Part shown: positions 10,502 through 21,602 of the stretch, piece after piece
Position numbering within the stretch: position 1 is the first letter of the stretch
Layout: each line of letters starts with the position of its first letter
Assembly (NCBI RefSeq): GCF_005491205.1
Contig: NZ_CP028035.1
Span: forward strand, 3,100,001-3,164,000
Length of the DNA stretch: 64,000 nucleotides
Direction of reading: 5' to 3'
Source of the DNA: Nissabacter sp. SGAir0207
Lineage (GTDB): Bacteria; Pseudomonadota; Gammaproteobacteria; Enterobacterales; Enterobacteriaceae
Position numbers and translations under genes: made by a program
The notes under the pieces: model-generated
Databases searched by the model: none
What the model saw: the letters and a program-made list of their open reading frames with translations, nothing else
Told to the model about the DNA's origin: nothing

Positions 10502-10896
10502 TGCAGTACCGATTCCCTTGTGCGTAAGCCAGTGTCTGTTTTTCGTAGAGTCGGGTGATACTAGGAAAAAAGTGAGAAAGTAGAGAGTTTGTAAGGTTAC
10601 CCAGCACGCTGGCAACACTTAAATAAGGGATGGAAATAATAAATAACTAAAACGACTAAGCTGATTTAACGGTTATGCTTACCGGAAAAAGTAATAGATT
10701 TGAATTTTTATAACGTTGAATTCGTTCGCTTTTTACTGGCCTGCTGGCGCTAACCCGTTGACCGCATGACGAATGGCTGTTTTTCAGGCAGTTAAAAAAG
10801 TTTTAGCTGAACGTGGCGCGAAAGTGGGTTGTCATGGCGCGGGCGGCGGCTTTCCGGTAATATCCGCCGGTTTTTTGAGTCAATGAGACGGTAGCA
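10502..10896. promoter_or_regulatory. Divergent cysJ/queD regulatory region (395 bp)
   Basis: No gene is seen. The cysJ side has a minus-strand TAGTAT at 10563-10558 as a candidate -10 about 57 bp from the ATG, without a good -35, as expected for a CysB-dependent promoter. Upstream of it (10620-10720) is a very AT-rich stretch. The queD side ends in a terminator-like hairpin (10844-10876). CysB binding is inferred from the operon, not from a defined motif. Confidence 0.5.
10844..10876 (+). terminator. Terminator-like hairpin in the queD leader
   Basis: CGGCGG (10844-10849) pairs with CCGCCG (10864-10869) around a 14-nt loop, and G plus TTTTTT follow at once (10870-10876). This is the form of an intrinsic terminator. 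The only gene reading in this direction is queD, whose ATG is 20 nt downstream, so it would act on the queD transcript itself or on a short leader RNA. Confidence 0.5.
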
Positions 10897-11259
10897 ATGG
10901 TAACCACGCTGTTTAAAGATTTTCAATTTGAAGCCGCCCACCGGCTTCCCCACGTACCGGAAGGCCATAAATGCGGGCGCCTGCACGGCCACTCATTTAT
11001 GGTACGTCTGGAGATCACCGGCGAAGTGGATGCGCATACCGGCTGGGTGATGGACTTCTCCGAGTTGAAGGCAATGTTCAAGCCCACCTGGGAGCGTCTG
11101 GATCATCACTATCTGAATGATATTCCCGGTCTGGAGAACCCAACCAGCGAAGTGCTGGCAAAATGGATTTGGGACGAACTGAAGCCGCAACTGCCGATCC
11201 TGAGCGCCGTGCTGGTTAAAGAGACCTGCACCGCCGGCTGCATCTATAAGGGCGAATAA
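10897..11259 (+). CDS. queD: 6-carboxy-tetrahydropterin synthase QueD
   Basis: QueD converts 7,8-dihydroneopterin triphosphate to 6-carboxytetrahydropterin, the first committed step toward preQ0 and queuosine. The 120-residue protein has the zinc histidines His15, His30 and His32 ([17 protein letters not shown]), the catalytic Cys26 and the C-terminal glutamate region VKETCTAGC. Its product feeds QueE, encoded 1.7 kb away on the other strand. Confidence 0.96.
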   Translation: MVTTLFKDFQFEAAHRLPHVPEGHKCGRLHGHSFMVRLEITGEVDAHTGWVMDFSELKAMFKPTWERLDHHYLNDIPGLENPTSEVLAKWIWDELKPQLPILSAVLVKETCTAGCIYKGE

Positions 11260-11265
11260 CCCCAC

Positions 11266-11297
11266 CCGCGTGACCCACCGGAGCGTGGCTCACGCGG
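11266..11297 (+). terminator. Probable queD terminator
   Basis: CCGCGTGA/TCACGCGG (8 bp) plus an inner CCAC/GTGG stem across a C-C mismatch, followed by CCTGATTTTCC. It lies 7 bp past the queD stop, between convergent queD and the DUF2235 gene. Confidence 0.6.
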
Positions 11298-11313
11298 CCT
11301 GATTTTCCTGCCT

Positions 11314-12552
11314 TCACTCATGCACTGGCATCACCATAATCTCCGGGTCATCAATAAAGCTGTCCAGAAACGCCGATTGGTAGGGGCCAGCAAGCTTTTT
11401 GCCTGTCTTGGGATCCTGGAACCAAATCTCCTTGCCCGCCCGCCGCGCAACCACTGACTGGTGCACCGCCAGGGTGTAGTTACCCTCCGCGAGGTAGGGC
11501 AGACTCTTTTTCAGGGGCGTGGTCAATTCCCGATGGCCGGTTTTGTAGATCGCCTTGTCAAACCACGGGCAGTGGCAGATCGCGCAGGCGTCCGCCTGAT
11601 AGTGGTGTGGACGCAACTTCACCCCAGCCTGCTCCAGCTCTTCATGCATCCAACCGTAGGCACCGTTCGATAACCCGCTCTCCTCTTCCGGGTAACCGCC
11701 GCCAACATCTGAGTGCACGCCGGGGAACAGCACCTGCTGAATGCCCTGCCGCGCCTCCCATAGCACTGGGGTAAAGTCCAGCCGCTGCTCATCCAGCGAG
11801 ATGGCATGACGCCCCAACCTGACGCGCTGGCTTAACGTGGTATCGGCGAAGCGGAAGAGATCGACTCTGGTGTCCTCATCCTCATAATGCGGGATGCCGA
11901 GCGCGCCCACGGTGTCGAAGACCGCCACCATCTCAATCGGCACGTTATAGATCATGGCATCAGGATTGACACGCTCGGAGGCAAACCCCGGCAGCCCATG
12001 CTTGATGGAGGCCAGCTTCTCCTGCCAGGATTTCTCCCCTTTGGCCTGCTCGCGGAATTGAGACCAGACGGCGGTTCCCCAGCGGTAGGCCTGTGCTTTA
12101 TGGTCTTCACTTTCATCTGCCAGATTGAGTTTGCCCGCGTCCAGCAACCCCTGTGAGGCGATCATGCCCGCCAGTGCCCGGGCGGTGTAGGCCCCGCGGC
12201 TAAAACCGATCAGGAAGATTTTGTCGCCGGGCTGGTAGTGGCGGCTGATAAAGGTGTAGCCGCGCACAATCCGCTGGATGGTGCCGCCGCCAAAGATTCC
12301 CTCCAAATTTCTAATCAGCCAATTGCTGGTGTCACCGACGCCGTGGATATATTTGGCCACCTGAATCACCTCTTGCCCCTCCGTCAGCAGTTTCTCCTGC
12401 TCCTCTGGGTTACTGTCCAGATCCTCGGGTATCCCTTGCAGGCTCTTATACAGCTTCAGGACATTGGTGAGTTCAAATTGCCCGTCATGGTTATCATCAG
12501 TGCGGATACCGTTCCATGTACCGTCGGCACAGAAAACTATATTTTTACTCAT
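11314..12552 (-). CDS. DUF2235 alpha/beta-hydrolase, Tle1-like predicted lipase
   Basis: This 412-residue protein begins KNIVFCADGTWN and carries the DUF2235 hallmarks: the nucleophile motif LIGFSRGAYTAR (Ser118), VFDTVGALGIP (Asp213) and FPGVHSDVGGGY (His280), a plausible Ser-Asp-His triad. DUF2235 includes Tle1 phospholipase effectors of type VI secretion, but also stand-alone hydrolases. No signal peptide, VgrG, PAAR domain or recognisable immunity gene is nearby. RBS GGAG precedes the ATG. Base composition is less GC-rich than its neighbours and it splits queD from queE, suggesting transfer. Catalytic class is fairly sure; secretion is speculation. Confidence 0.8.
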   Translation of the reverse strand: MSKNIVFCADGTWNGIRTDDNHDGQFELTNVLKLYKSLQGIPEDLDSNPEEQEKLLTEGQEVIQVAKYIHGVGDTSNWLIRNLEGIFGGGTIQRIVRGYTFISRHYQPGDKIFLIGFSRGAYTARALAGMIASQGLLDAGKLNLADESEDHKAQAYRWGTAVWSQFREQAKGEKSWQEKLASIKHGLPGFASERVNPDAMIYNVPIEMVAVFDTVGALGIPHYEDEDTRVDLFRFADTTLSQRVRLGRHAISLDEQRLDFTPVLWEARQGIQQVLFPGVHSDVGGGYPEEESGLSNGAYGWMHEELEQAGVKLRPHHYQADACAICHCPWFDKAIYKTGHRELTTPLKKSLPYLAEGNYTLAVHQSVVARRAGKEIWFQDPKTGKKLAGPYQSAFLDSFIDDPEIMVMPVHE

Positions 12553-12898
12553 GATTAACTCCGCGCATTCTCTTCAGGGAAACGTTCCCTTGCTTATAAA
12601 ATACCCACGTCAAAAAAAGCGCAAGAGGGCGATAACGGGTTAAAAGTAGAGGGTTTATTGCTAAGCCATGAAATCATTATCTGAGTAATTTCTTCCACGC
12701 GGATCCGCGCCGCTATCCAGCATTTTTACTGTTAACCGTGGTGCAGCTTAAATATCTCAGCCCATTGATTCGTTGTGAATTCGCTCGGGAAACGGGCTGG
12801 TCGCGTTGAAGAGGTGTGGCGTTATCTGGCGGGGTTGCCGCTCACCGGGTGCCGGGCGGCAAGCGATGAGATCTGTGAGGGGCATCAATTTTCATCAT
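12553..12898. other. AT-richer gene-free gap upstream of the DUF2235 gene
   Basis: No ORF with family features is seen. The segment is lower in GC than surrounding genes near the DUF2235 start and has small imperfect inverted repeats (GGGAAACGTTCCC at about 12578). It may hold the DUF2235 promoter or remnants of imported DNA; I cannot identify either. Confidence 0.4.
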
Positions 12899-12925
12899 AA
12901 AAAAACCCGCCACGCGGGCGGGTTG
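12899..12925 (-). terminator. queE terminator
   Basis: On the minus strand the stem AACCCGCC/GGCGGGTT with a CGCGT loop is followed by a run of T, 5 bp after the queE stop codon. A classic intrinsic terminator. Confidence 0.85.
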
Positions 12926-12929
12926 GGGA

Positions 12930-13601
12930 TCAGGCGATATTGAGGTATTTGTGGGTCTGCATCGACAACCGCCAGTTGCGCGCAATGCAGGTCTCAATAC
13001 AGAGGCGGGTGGCTTCCTCTTTCTGGCTGATGGGTTGCAGCGCCACGATACGGTGCTTCTCATCATGCAGCCGCGCCAGCAGGGCATCCAGCGCCTCAAT
13101 GTCACGCTCACGCGCCACCGGGTGCTTGATCTCGTCGGCACGCTTGAGCGCCTGATCGAGCACCGCCATGCCGCCGCGCATATTGACCTTCGGCGAAACC
13201 GTTACCCACGTATTAGGCGAGCAGCGCACCTCATGGGTGCCGCTGGTCTCAATCTGGCAGGTGAAGCCGCTCTTCTCCAGCAGCAGCGTCAGCGGGCCAA
13301 GATCGTAGATGCACGGCTCGCCGCCGGTGATCACGATGTGGCGGGCGGTGTAGCCGTTGCGCTCAATCACCGCCAGCAGATCCTCGGTGGTGGCCGCGCC
13401 CCATGCGTCGGTCTCCACGGTTTTGACCAGAATCTCATCCAGCGCCACTTCCCGATCGGCCAACTTGTCCCAGGTGTGTTTGGTGTCGCACCAACTGCAT
13501 CCCACCGGGCATCCTTGCAAGCGAACAAAAATGGCTGGCACGCCGGTAAAGTAGCCTTCCCCTTGCAGGGTTTGGAACATCTCATTAATCGGGTACTGCA
13601 T
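12930..13601 (-). CDS. queE: 7-carboxy-7-deazaguanine synthase QueE (radical SAM)
   Basis: QueE is a radical-SAM enzyme that rearranges 6-carboxytetrahydropterin to 7-carboxy-7-deazaguanine in queuosine synthesis. The cluster cysteines are Cys31, Cys35 and Cys38 in CPVGCSWCDT. A GGEP motif follows mid-protein (ITGGEPCIYD). The frame extends 21 codons upstream, but the start is placed at MQYPINEMFQ, preceded by GAGAG and giving 223 residues as in E. coli. Monocistronic, with its own terminator. Confidence 0.96.
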   Translation of the reverse strand: MQYPINEMFQTLQGEGYFTGVPAIFVRLQGCPVGCSWCDTKHTWDKLADREVALDEILVKTVETDAWGAATTEDLLAVIERNGYTARHIVITGGEPCIYDLGPLTLLLEKSGFTCQIETSGTHEVRCSPNTWVTVSPKVNMRGGMAVLDQALKRADEIKHPVARERDIEALDALLARLHDEKHRIVALQPISQKEEATRLCIETCIARNWRLSMQTHKYLNIA

Positions 13602-13705
13602 GGCACTCTCAATGTTGTTAATTTGAAGGGGCGTGATTATGGCAGATTCCCGCGCGCTGACCAAATTTAGCGCAGTGTTATCTGTTTCCAGTGGTAAACC
13701 GGCAT

Positions 13706-13729
13706 AAAAAAACCCGCCGAAGCGGGTTT
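13706..13729 (-). terminator. eno terminator
   Basis: Stem AACCCGC/GCGGGTT with a TTCG tetraloop and a run of seven T on the minus strand, about 20 bp beyond the eno stop. Confidence 0.85.
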
Positions 13730-13749
13730 TATCAGTGAAGGCGCAGAAA

Positions 13750-15114
<1,365 letters not shown>

Positions 15115-15126
15115 TTATCATCTATC

Positions 15127-17096
<1,970 letters not shown>

Positions 17097-17882
17097 TCAG
17101 CGCTCGTTGCGTTTGACCTGCTGCCAGGCCGCCTCCATCTGCTCCAGCGTCGCCTCGTCGGTGCTCATGCCCTGGGTGCGCAGGATCGCCTCGACCTCGC
17201 GGAAGCGGCGGGCAAATTTGCGGTTGGCGGCCTGCAACGCGTTCTCCGCCTTGTGGCCAAGGTGACGTGACAGGTTGACGGTGGCGAACAGCAGGTCGCC
17301 AATCTCCTCGCCCAGCTTCTCCTGATCCACCACCGCCTGCTGCGCCTCGTGCATCACCTCATCAATCTCCTCATGCACCTTGTCCACCACCGGGCCGAGA
17401 GTTGTCCAGTCAAAGCCCACCGCCGCGCAGCGTTTCTGGATCTTGTGGGCGCGCATCAGCGCCGGCAGTGCCTCAGGGATGTCATCCATCGCCGAGTGCA
17501 GCGACTTCTCTGCCCGCTCCTGCGCCTTGGCCTGCTCCCAGCGCGCCAGAGACGGCGCGGCGCTGTCGCCGCCAAACAGGTGCGGGTGGCGGCGCTCCAG
17601 TTTGTCACTGATGGCATCACAAATCTCATCGAAGCTGAACAGCCCCTGCTCGCTGCCCATCTGGGCGTAGAACACCACCTGGAACAGCAGATCGCCCAAC
17701 TCGTCGCGCAGATCGGCGTAGTCACGGCGCTGGATGGCGTCCAGCACCTCGTAGGTCTCCTCCAGCGTGTAGGGGGCGATGGTGTCGAAGGTCTGCGCCC
17801 GATCCCACGGGCAGCCGTGTTGCGGGTCGCGCAGGGTTTTCATCAGGGCAAGCAGGCGTTCAAGCGGGGACATCTCGGTCAT
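17097..17882 (-). CDS. mazG: Nucleoside triphosphate pyrophosphohydrolase MazG
   Basis: MazG hydrolyses (d)NTPs to NMPs plus pyrophosphate. The 261-residue protein has the tandem MazG layout: LEETYEVLDAI with DELGDLLFQVVFYA in the first half and VHEEIDEVMHEAQ with EEIGDLLFATVNL in the second, the acidic Mg-binding motifs. It follows relA directly. The mazEF toxin-antitoxin pair found between relA and mazG in E. coli is absent. Confidence 0.96.
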   Translation of the reverse strand: MTEMSPLERLLALMKTLRDPQHGCPWDRAQTFDTIAPYTLEETYEVLDAIQRRDYADLRDELGDLLFQVVFYAQMGSEQGLFSFDEICDAISDKLERRHPHLFGGDSAAPSLARWEQAKAQERAEKSLHSAMDDIPEALPALMRAHKIQKRCAAVGFDWTTLGPVVDKVHEEIDEVMHEAQQAVVDQEKLGEEIGDLLFATVNLSRHLGHKAENALQAANRKFARRFREVEAILRTQGMSTDEATLEQMEAAWQQVKRNER

Positions 17883-17902
17883 GACGGCATCTCAAGGGTG
17901 GC

Positions 17903-17953
17903 GGGGCCAGAGTGGCCCCTAAAAAAGAGGAGGGGCGGCCCCGCGGGGCCGCC
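17903..17953 (-). terminator. Double hairpin between relA and mazG
   Basis: The perfect stem GGCGGCCCC/GGGGCCGCC (17934-17953) is followed on the minus strand by CCTCC and TCTTTTTT, then by a second hairpin with GGGGCC/GGCCCC arms (17903-17919). The first looks like a relA terminator; mazG, 78 bp downstream of relA, would need read-through or its own promoter. Confidence 0.65.
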
Positions 17954-17960
17954 AGAAGAG

Positions 17961-20198
17961 TCAGCTCCCGTGCAGGCGTCGCGCCTCAATCACGTCTGGT
18001 AGCTGGTTAAGTTTGGCGATCACGCGCGCCAACACCTGGAGGTTGTAGATCTCAATCTCCATGTCGATGGTGGCGAGCTGCTCTTTGGTGTCGCTGCGGC
18101 TGGCGACGCCCAGCACATTCACCTTCTCATTCGCCAGAATGGTGGTGATGTCGCGCAGCAGGCCGCTGCGATCGTTGGCGGTGACGCGCACCACCAGCGA
18201 GTAGCCGCTGGAGTAGCTCTCGCCCCACACCGCGTCCACCAGCCGCTCCGGCGCGTGGGAGCGCAGCTCCGCCAGCTGGTCGCAGTCGGCGCGGTGGATC
18301 GAGATGCCGCGCCCCTGCGTGATGAAGCCGACGATCTCATCACCGGGGATCGGCTGGCAGCAGCGGGCGATGTGATGCATCAGGTTGCCGACGCCCTCCA
18401 CCACCACGCGGCCATTGTCCTTGTTGGCGGCGCGCTGCTGGGATGGCCCGCTCTTCTGCGTCAGCTGGCGCAGCGCCTCGCGATCCAGCTCCTCGGCGGT
18501 CGGCTTGTTCAGTTGCGACTGGAGGAAGTTGACCATCTGGTTAAGGCGGATGTCGCCGCCGCCAATCGCCGCCAGCACCTCATCCAGTGAATTGACGTTG
18601 TAGCGCGGGATCAACAGCTTCTCCGCCTCTTTCAGGCTGATGCCAAGGCGCGCCAGCTCATCATCCAGAATCTGGCGGCCGGCGAGGATATTCTTGTCGC
18701 GATCCAGCTTGCGGAACCAGTTGTGCACCTTCGAACGCCCACGGCTGGTGGTGATGTAGCCGAGGTTCGGGTTGAGCCAGTCGCGGCTCGGGTTCGGGTG
18801 CTTCTGGGTGATGATCTCGATCTGGTCACCCATCTGCAACTGGTAGGTAAAGGGCACGATGCGCCCGCCAATCTTCGCGCCGATGCAGCGGTGGCCGACG
18901 TCGCTGTGGATGTGGTAGGCGAAGTCGAGCGGCGTGGAGCCGGTCGGCAGGTCGACCACGTCGCCCTTCGGCGTAAAGACGTAGACCCGGTCGTCGAACA
19001 CCTGACTGCGCACCTCGTCGAGCATCTCGCCGGAGTCGGCCATCTCCTCCTGCCAGGCAATCAGCTTGCGCAGCCAGGCGATGCGCTCCTCGTAGCCGGT
19101 GCGGCCAGCCACCACCGTGCCCTCTTTATACTTCCAGTGCGCCGCGACGCCCAGTTCGGCATCCTCGTGCATCTGGCGGGTACGGATCTGGATCTCCAGC
19201 GGCAGGCCGCGCGGGCCGAGCACCACGGTGTGGATCGACTGGTAGCCGTTGGGTTTTGGGTTGGCGACGTAGTCGTCGAACTCATCTGGCAGGTGGCGAT
19301 AGTGGGTGTGCACAATCCCCAGCGCCGCGTAGCAATCTTGCAGGCGATCCACCACGATGCGCACCGCGCGCACGTCAAACAGCTCATCAAAGGCCAGCGC
19401 CTTTTTCTGCATTTTCCGCCAGATGCTGTAGATGTGCTTGGGGCGGCCGTAGATGTCGGCCTTGATGTTCTCCTCCTGCATCGCGCGGCGCAGGTTGTTA
19501 ACGAAATCATCAATGTACTGCTCGCGGTCGATGCGGCGCTCATGCAGCAGCTTGGCGATGCGTTTGTACTCGTCCGGGTGCAGGTAGCGGAAGCAGAAAT
19601 CCTCCAGCTCCCACTTGAGCTGGCCGATGCCGAGGCGGTTCGCCAGCGGCGCGTAGATGTTGGTACACTCCTTCGCCGCCAGCACGCGCTCATCCTCCGG
19701 CGCGTCCTTGACCTCGCGCAGGTGGGCGATGCGCTCCGCCAGCTTCAGCACCACGCAGCGGAAATCCTCGACCATCGCCAGCAGCATCCGGCGCACGTTG
19801 TCCACCTGCTCCGAGGCCATCGAGTCATTCTGCGTCGCCTTGAGCTGGCGGATGGCGTCCATGTCAATCACGCCATGCACCAGCGCGGTGATGCCGCCGC
19901 CAAATTCGGCGGTCAGGGTGGCCTCGTCAATGATCCCCTCATTGACCAGCGGGAACAGCAGCGCCGCGCGCATACTGTCATTGTCCATGCTCAGGGTGGA
20001 GAGGATCTCAACCATCTCCAGCCCGCGCCATAGCAGCAGCGAGGCCTGGGGGTGGCCCTGGGTCTGCTGCTCGCAATAACGCCAGGTTTCGGCCAGACGC
20101 TCACATGATTGCTGGCTGGGGAGCCCCAAACTCTCAATCCACGCATCAAGCGCGAACTCGCCAGCCGTATTCAAATGCGCACTTCTTACCGCAACCAT
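17961..20198 (-). CDS. relA: GTP pyrophosphokinase RelA
   Basis: RelA makes (p)ppGpp on ribosomes stalled with uncharged tRNA and so triggers the stringent response. The 745-residue protein has the RelA/SpoT order: an N-terminal hydrolase-like domain lacking the canonical His-Asp pair, the synthetase domain (about 240-370), a TGS domain (VYVFTPKGDVVDLPTGSTP) and a C-terminal ACT domain (VVRVTANDRSGLLRDI). It is 9 bp downstream of rlmD, probably co-transcribed. DksA, its transcriptional partner, is encoded at 49.8 kb. Confidence 0.98.
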   Translation of the reverse strand: MVAVRSAHLNTAGEFALDAWIESLGLPSQQSCERLAETWRYCEQQTQGHPQASLLLWRGLEMVEILSTLSMDNDSMRAALLFPLVNEGIIDEATLTAEFGGGITALVHGVIDMDAIRQLKATQNDSMASEQVDNVRRMLLAMVEDFRCVVLKLAERIAHLREVKDAPEDERVLAAKECTNIYAPLANRLGIGQLKWELEDFCFRYLHPDEYKRIAKLLHERRIDREQYIDDFVNNLRRAMQEENIKADIYGRPKHIYSIWRKMQKKALAFDELFDVRAVRIVVDRLQDCYAALGIVHTHYRHLPDEFDDYVANPKPNGYQSIHTVVLGPRGLPLEIQIRTRQMHEDAELGVAAHWKYKEGTVVAGRTGYEERIAWLRKLIAWQEEMADSGEMLDEVRSQVFDDRVYVFTPKGDVVDLPTGSTPLDFAYHIHSDVGHRCIGAKIGGRIVPFTYQLQMGDQIEIITQKHPNPSRDWLNPNLGYITTSRGRSKVHNWFRKLDRDKNILAGRQILDDELARLGISLKEAEKLLIPRYNVNSLDEVLAAIGGGDIRLNQMVNFLQSQLNKPTAEELDREALRQLTQKSGPSQQRAANKDNGRVVVEGVGNLMHHIARCCQPIPGDEIVGFITQGRGISIHRADCDQLAELRSHAPERLVDAVWGESYSSGYSLVVRVTANDRSGLLRDITTILANEKVNVLGVASRSDTKEQLATIDMEIEIYNLQVLARVIAKLNQLPDVIEARRLHGS

Positions 20199-20207
20199 AT
20201 CTTCTCC

Positions 20208-21542
20208 CTACTTGCCCGGCGTCGCGGGCGGCTTGATGAACAGGGCCATGGACTCCAGATGGCCAGTCTGTGGAAACATATCCAGCATCCGCACTTCCGC
20301 GAGCCGGTAGCCTGCCCCGAGCAGGACATTGCTGTCCCGCGCCAGTGTGGTGGGGTTACAGGACACATAGACAATCCGTGATGGAGAAAGTTTGGCGATG
20401 TGCGACATGATCCCTGCCGCGCCAGCCCGCGCCGGGTCGAGCAATACCTTGTCGAACCCCTGTTGCGCCCACTGCTGCCAGGTACTTTCATCCTCCAGGT
20501 TGGCATGAAAGAACTGGGTATTATTCAGCGAATTTATCTGTGCGTTATATTGCCCATTCGCCACCAGCGTGGCAACACCTTCCACGCCCACCACCTCCCG
20601 CGCGCGGCGGGCGATCGGCAGGGTAAAGTTGCCCATGCCGCAGAACAGATCGAGCACGCGATCGTCGGGCGTCAGCGCCAGCCATGCCAGCGCCTGCTGC
20701 ACCATCTGCTGGTTGACGGCATCATTCACCTGAATGAAGTCCTGCGGGCTGAAGCGCAATGATAAGCCATCCACCTGATAGTGCGGATCGTCACCGCACA
20801 CTTTTGTCAGTTGCCCCTCCCCGCCGTCGAGGAAAAGCGTCAGCGCGTGGTGCGCGGCGAAGGCCGCCAGCCGCGCGCGATCGTCCTCTTTCAGCGGGTC
20901 GAGGTGGCGCAGCACCACCAGCGGCCCGGCCTCCGCCAGCACCAGCTCCACGTGGCCGAGCCGACGCACCGCCGCCAGCCCGCTCAGGCAGGCGTGTAAC
21001 GGCACCAGCAGCGCCTCCAGCGCCGGTACCAGCACCGGGCAGCGGCTGACCGCCACCAGCTCGCTGGAGCCTTGCTGGCGGAAGCCCATCACCAGCCGGT
21101 TCGCCTTCGGCTGCCACACCAGCCCGAGGCGCGCCCGGCGGCGGTAGCCATACTCCGGCCCGGCAATCACCGGTTGCGCCTCTGGCGTGACGCCGGTTTC
21201 ACGCGCGATCATCCGCAGCAGGGCGGCCGATTTGCTGCGCTGCTGCAACGGTGTGGCGGCGTGTTGGATCTGGCAACCGCCGCAGACGCCATAGTGCGGG
21301 CATGGCGGGGCCACGCGCTCCTCACTGCGCGTCAGTAGGCGCTTGAGCTTGCCCTTGGCGAACTGGCGCTTCTCTTCGGTGAGCGTCACCTCCGCCTGTT
21401 CGCCGGGCAGCATACCGGGCACAAACAGCGCCTTGCCTTGGTGGCGCGCCACGCCCTGGCCGAAGGTATCGAGATCGGTGGCGGTAACCGTCACTGTTTG
21501 CCGGGTCGTCACACGGCGGTTTGGAGAGTAGAATTGGGCCAT
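20208..21542 (-). CDS. rlmD: 23S rRNA (uracil-1939-C5) methyltransferase RlmD
   Basis: RlmD methylates U1939 of 23S rRNA using SAM. The N-terminal TRAM domain is followed by Fe-S cysteines in [14 protein letters not shown], the SAM-binding [15 protein letters not shown] and the catalytic-cysteine motif [11 protein letters not shown]. The open frame continues about 400 codons upstream into sequence antisense to barA, which is chance. The start [10 protein letters not shown] matches E. coli RlmD and gives 444 residues. Confidence 0.96.
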   Translation of the reverse strand: MAQFYSPNRRVTTRQTVTVTATDLDTFGQGVARHQGKALFVPGMLPGEQAEVTLTEEKRQFAKGKLKRLLTRSEERVAPPCPHYGVCGGCQIQHAATPLQQRSKSAALLRMIARETGVTPEAQPVIAGPEYGYRRRARLGLVWQPKANRLVMGFRQQGSSELVAVSRCPVLVPALEALLVPLHACLSGLAAVRRLGHVELVLAEAGPLVVLRHLDPLKEDDRARLAAFAAHHALTLFLDGGEGQLTKVCGDDPHYQVDGLSLRFSPQDFIQVNDAVNQQMVQQALAWLALTPDDRVLDLFCGMGNFTLPIARRAREVVGVEGVATLVANGQYNAQINSLNNTQFFHANLEDESTWQQWAQQGFDKVLLDPARAGAAGIMSHIAKLSPSRIVYVSCNPTTLARDSNVLLGAGYRLAEVRMLDMFPQTGHLESMALFIKPPATPGK

Positions 21543-21602
21543 ATTGATTGCACGCGTGTTAATGAAGCTGATTAGCTGCCAATTCTCCCATATTGGAATC
21601 CC

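Noticed and set aside
12842..13141. 99-codon ORF overlapping the end of queE, as a possible immunity gene for the DUF2235 lipase
   Set aside because: It is an out-of-frame shadow of queE on the same strand, Arg/Ser/Thr-rich, with no RBS.
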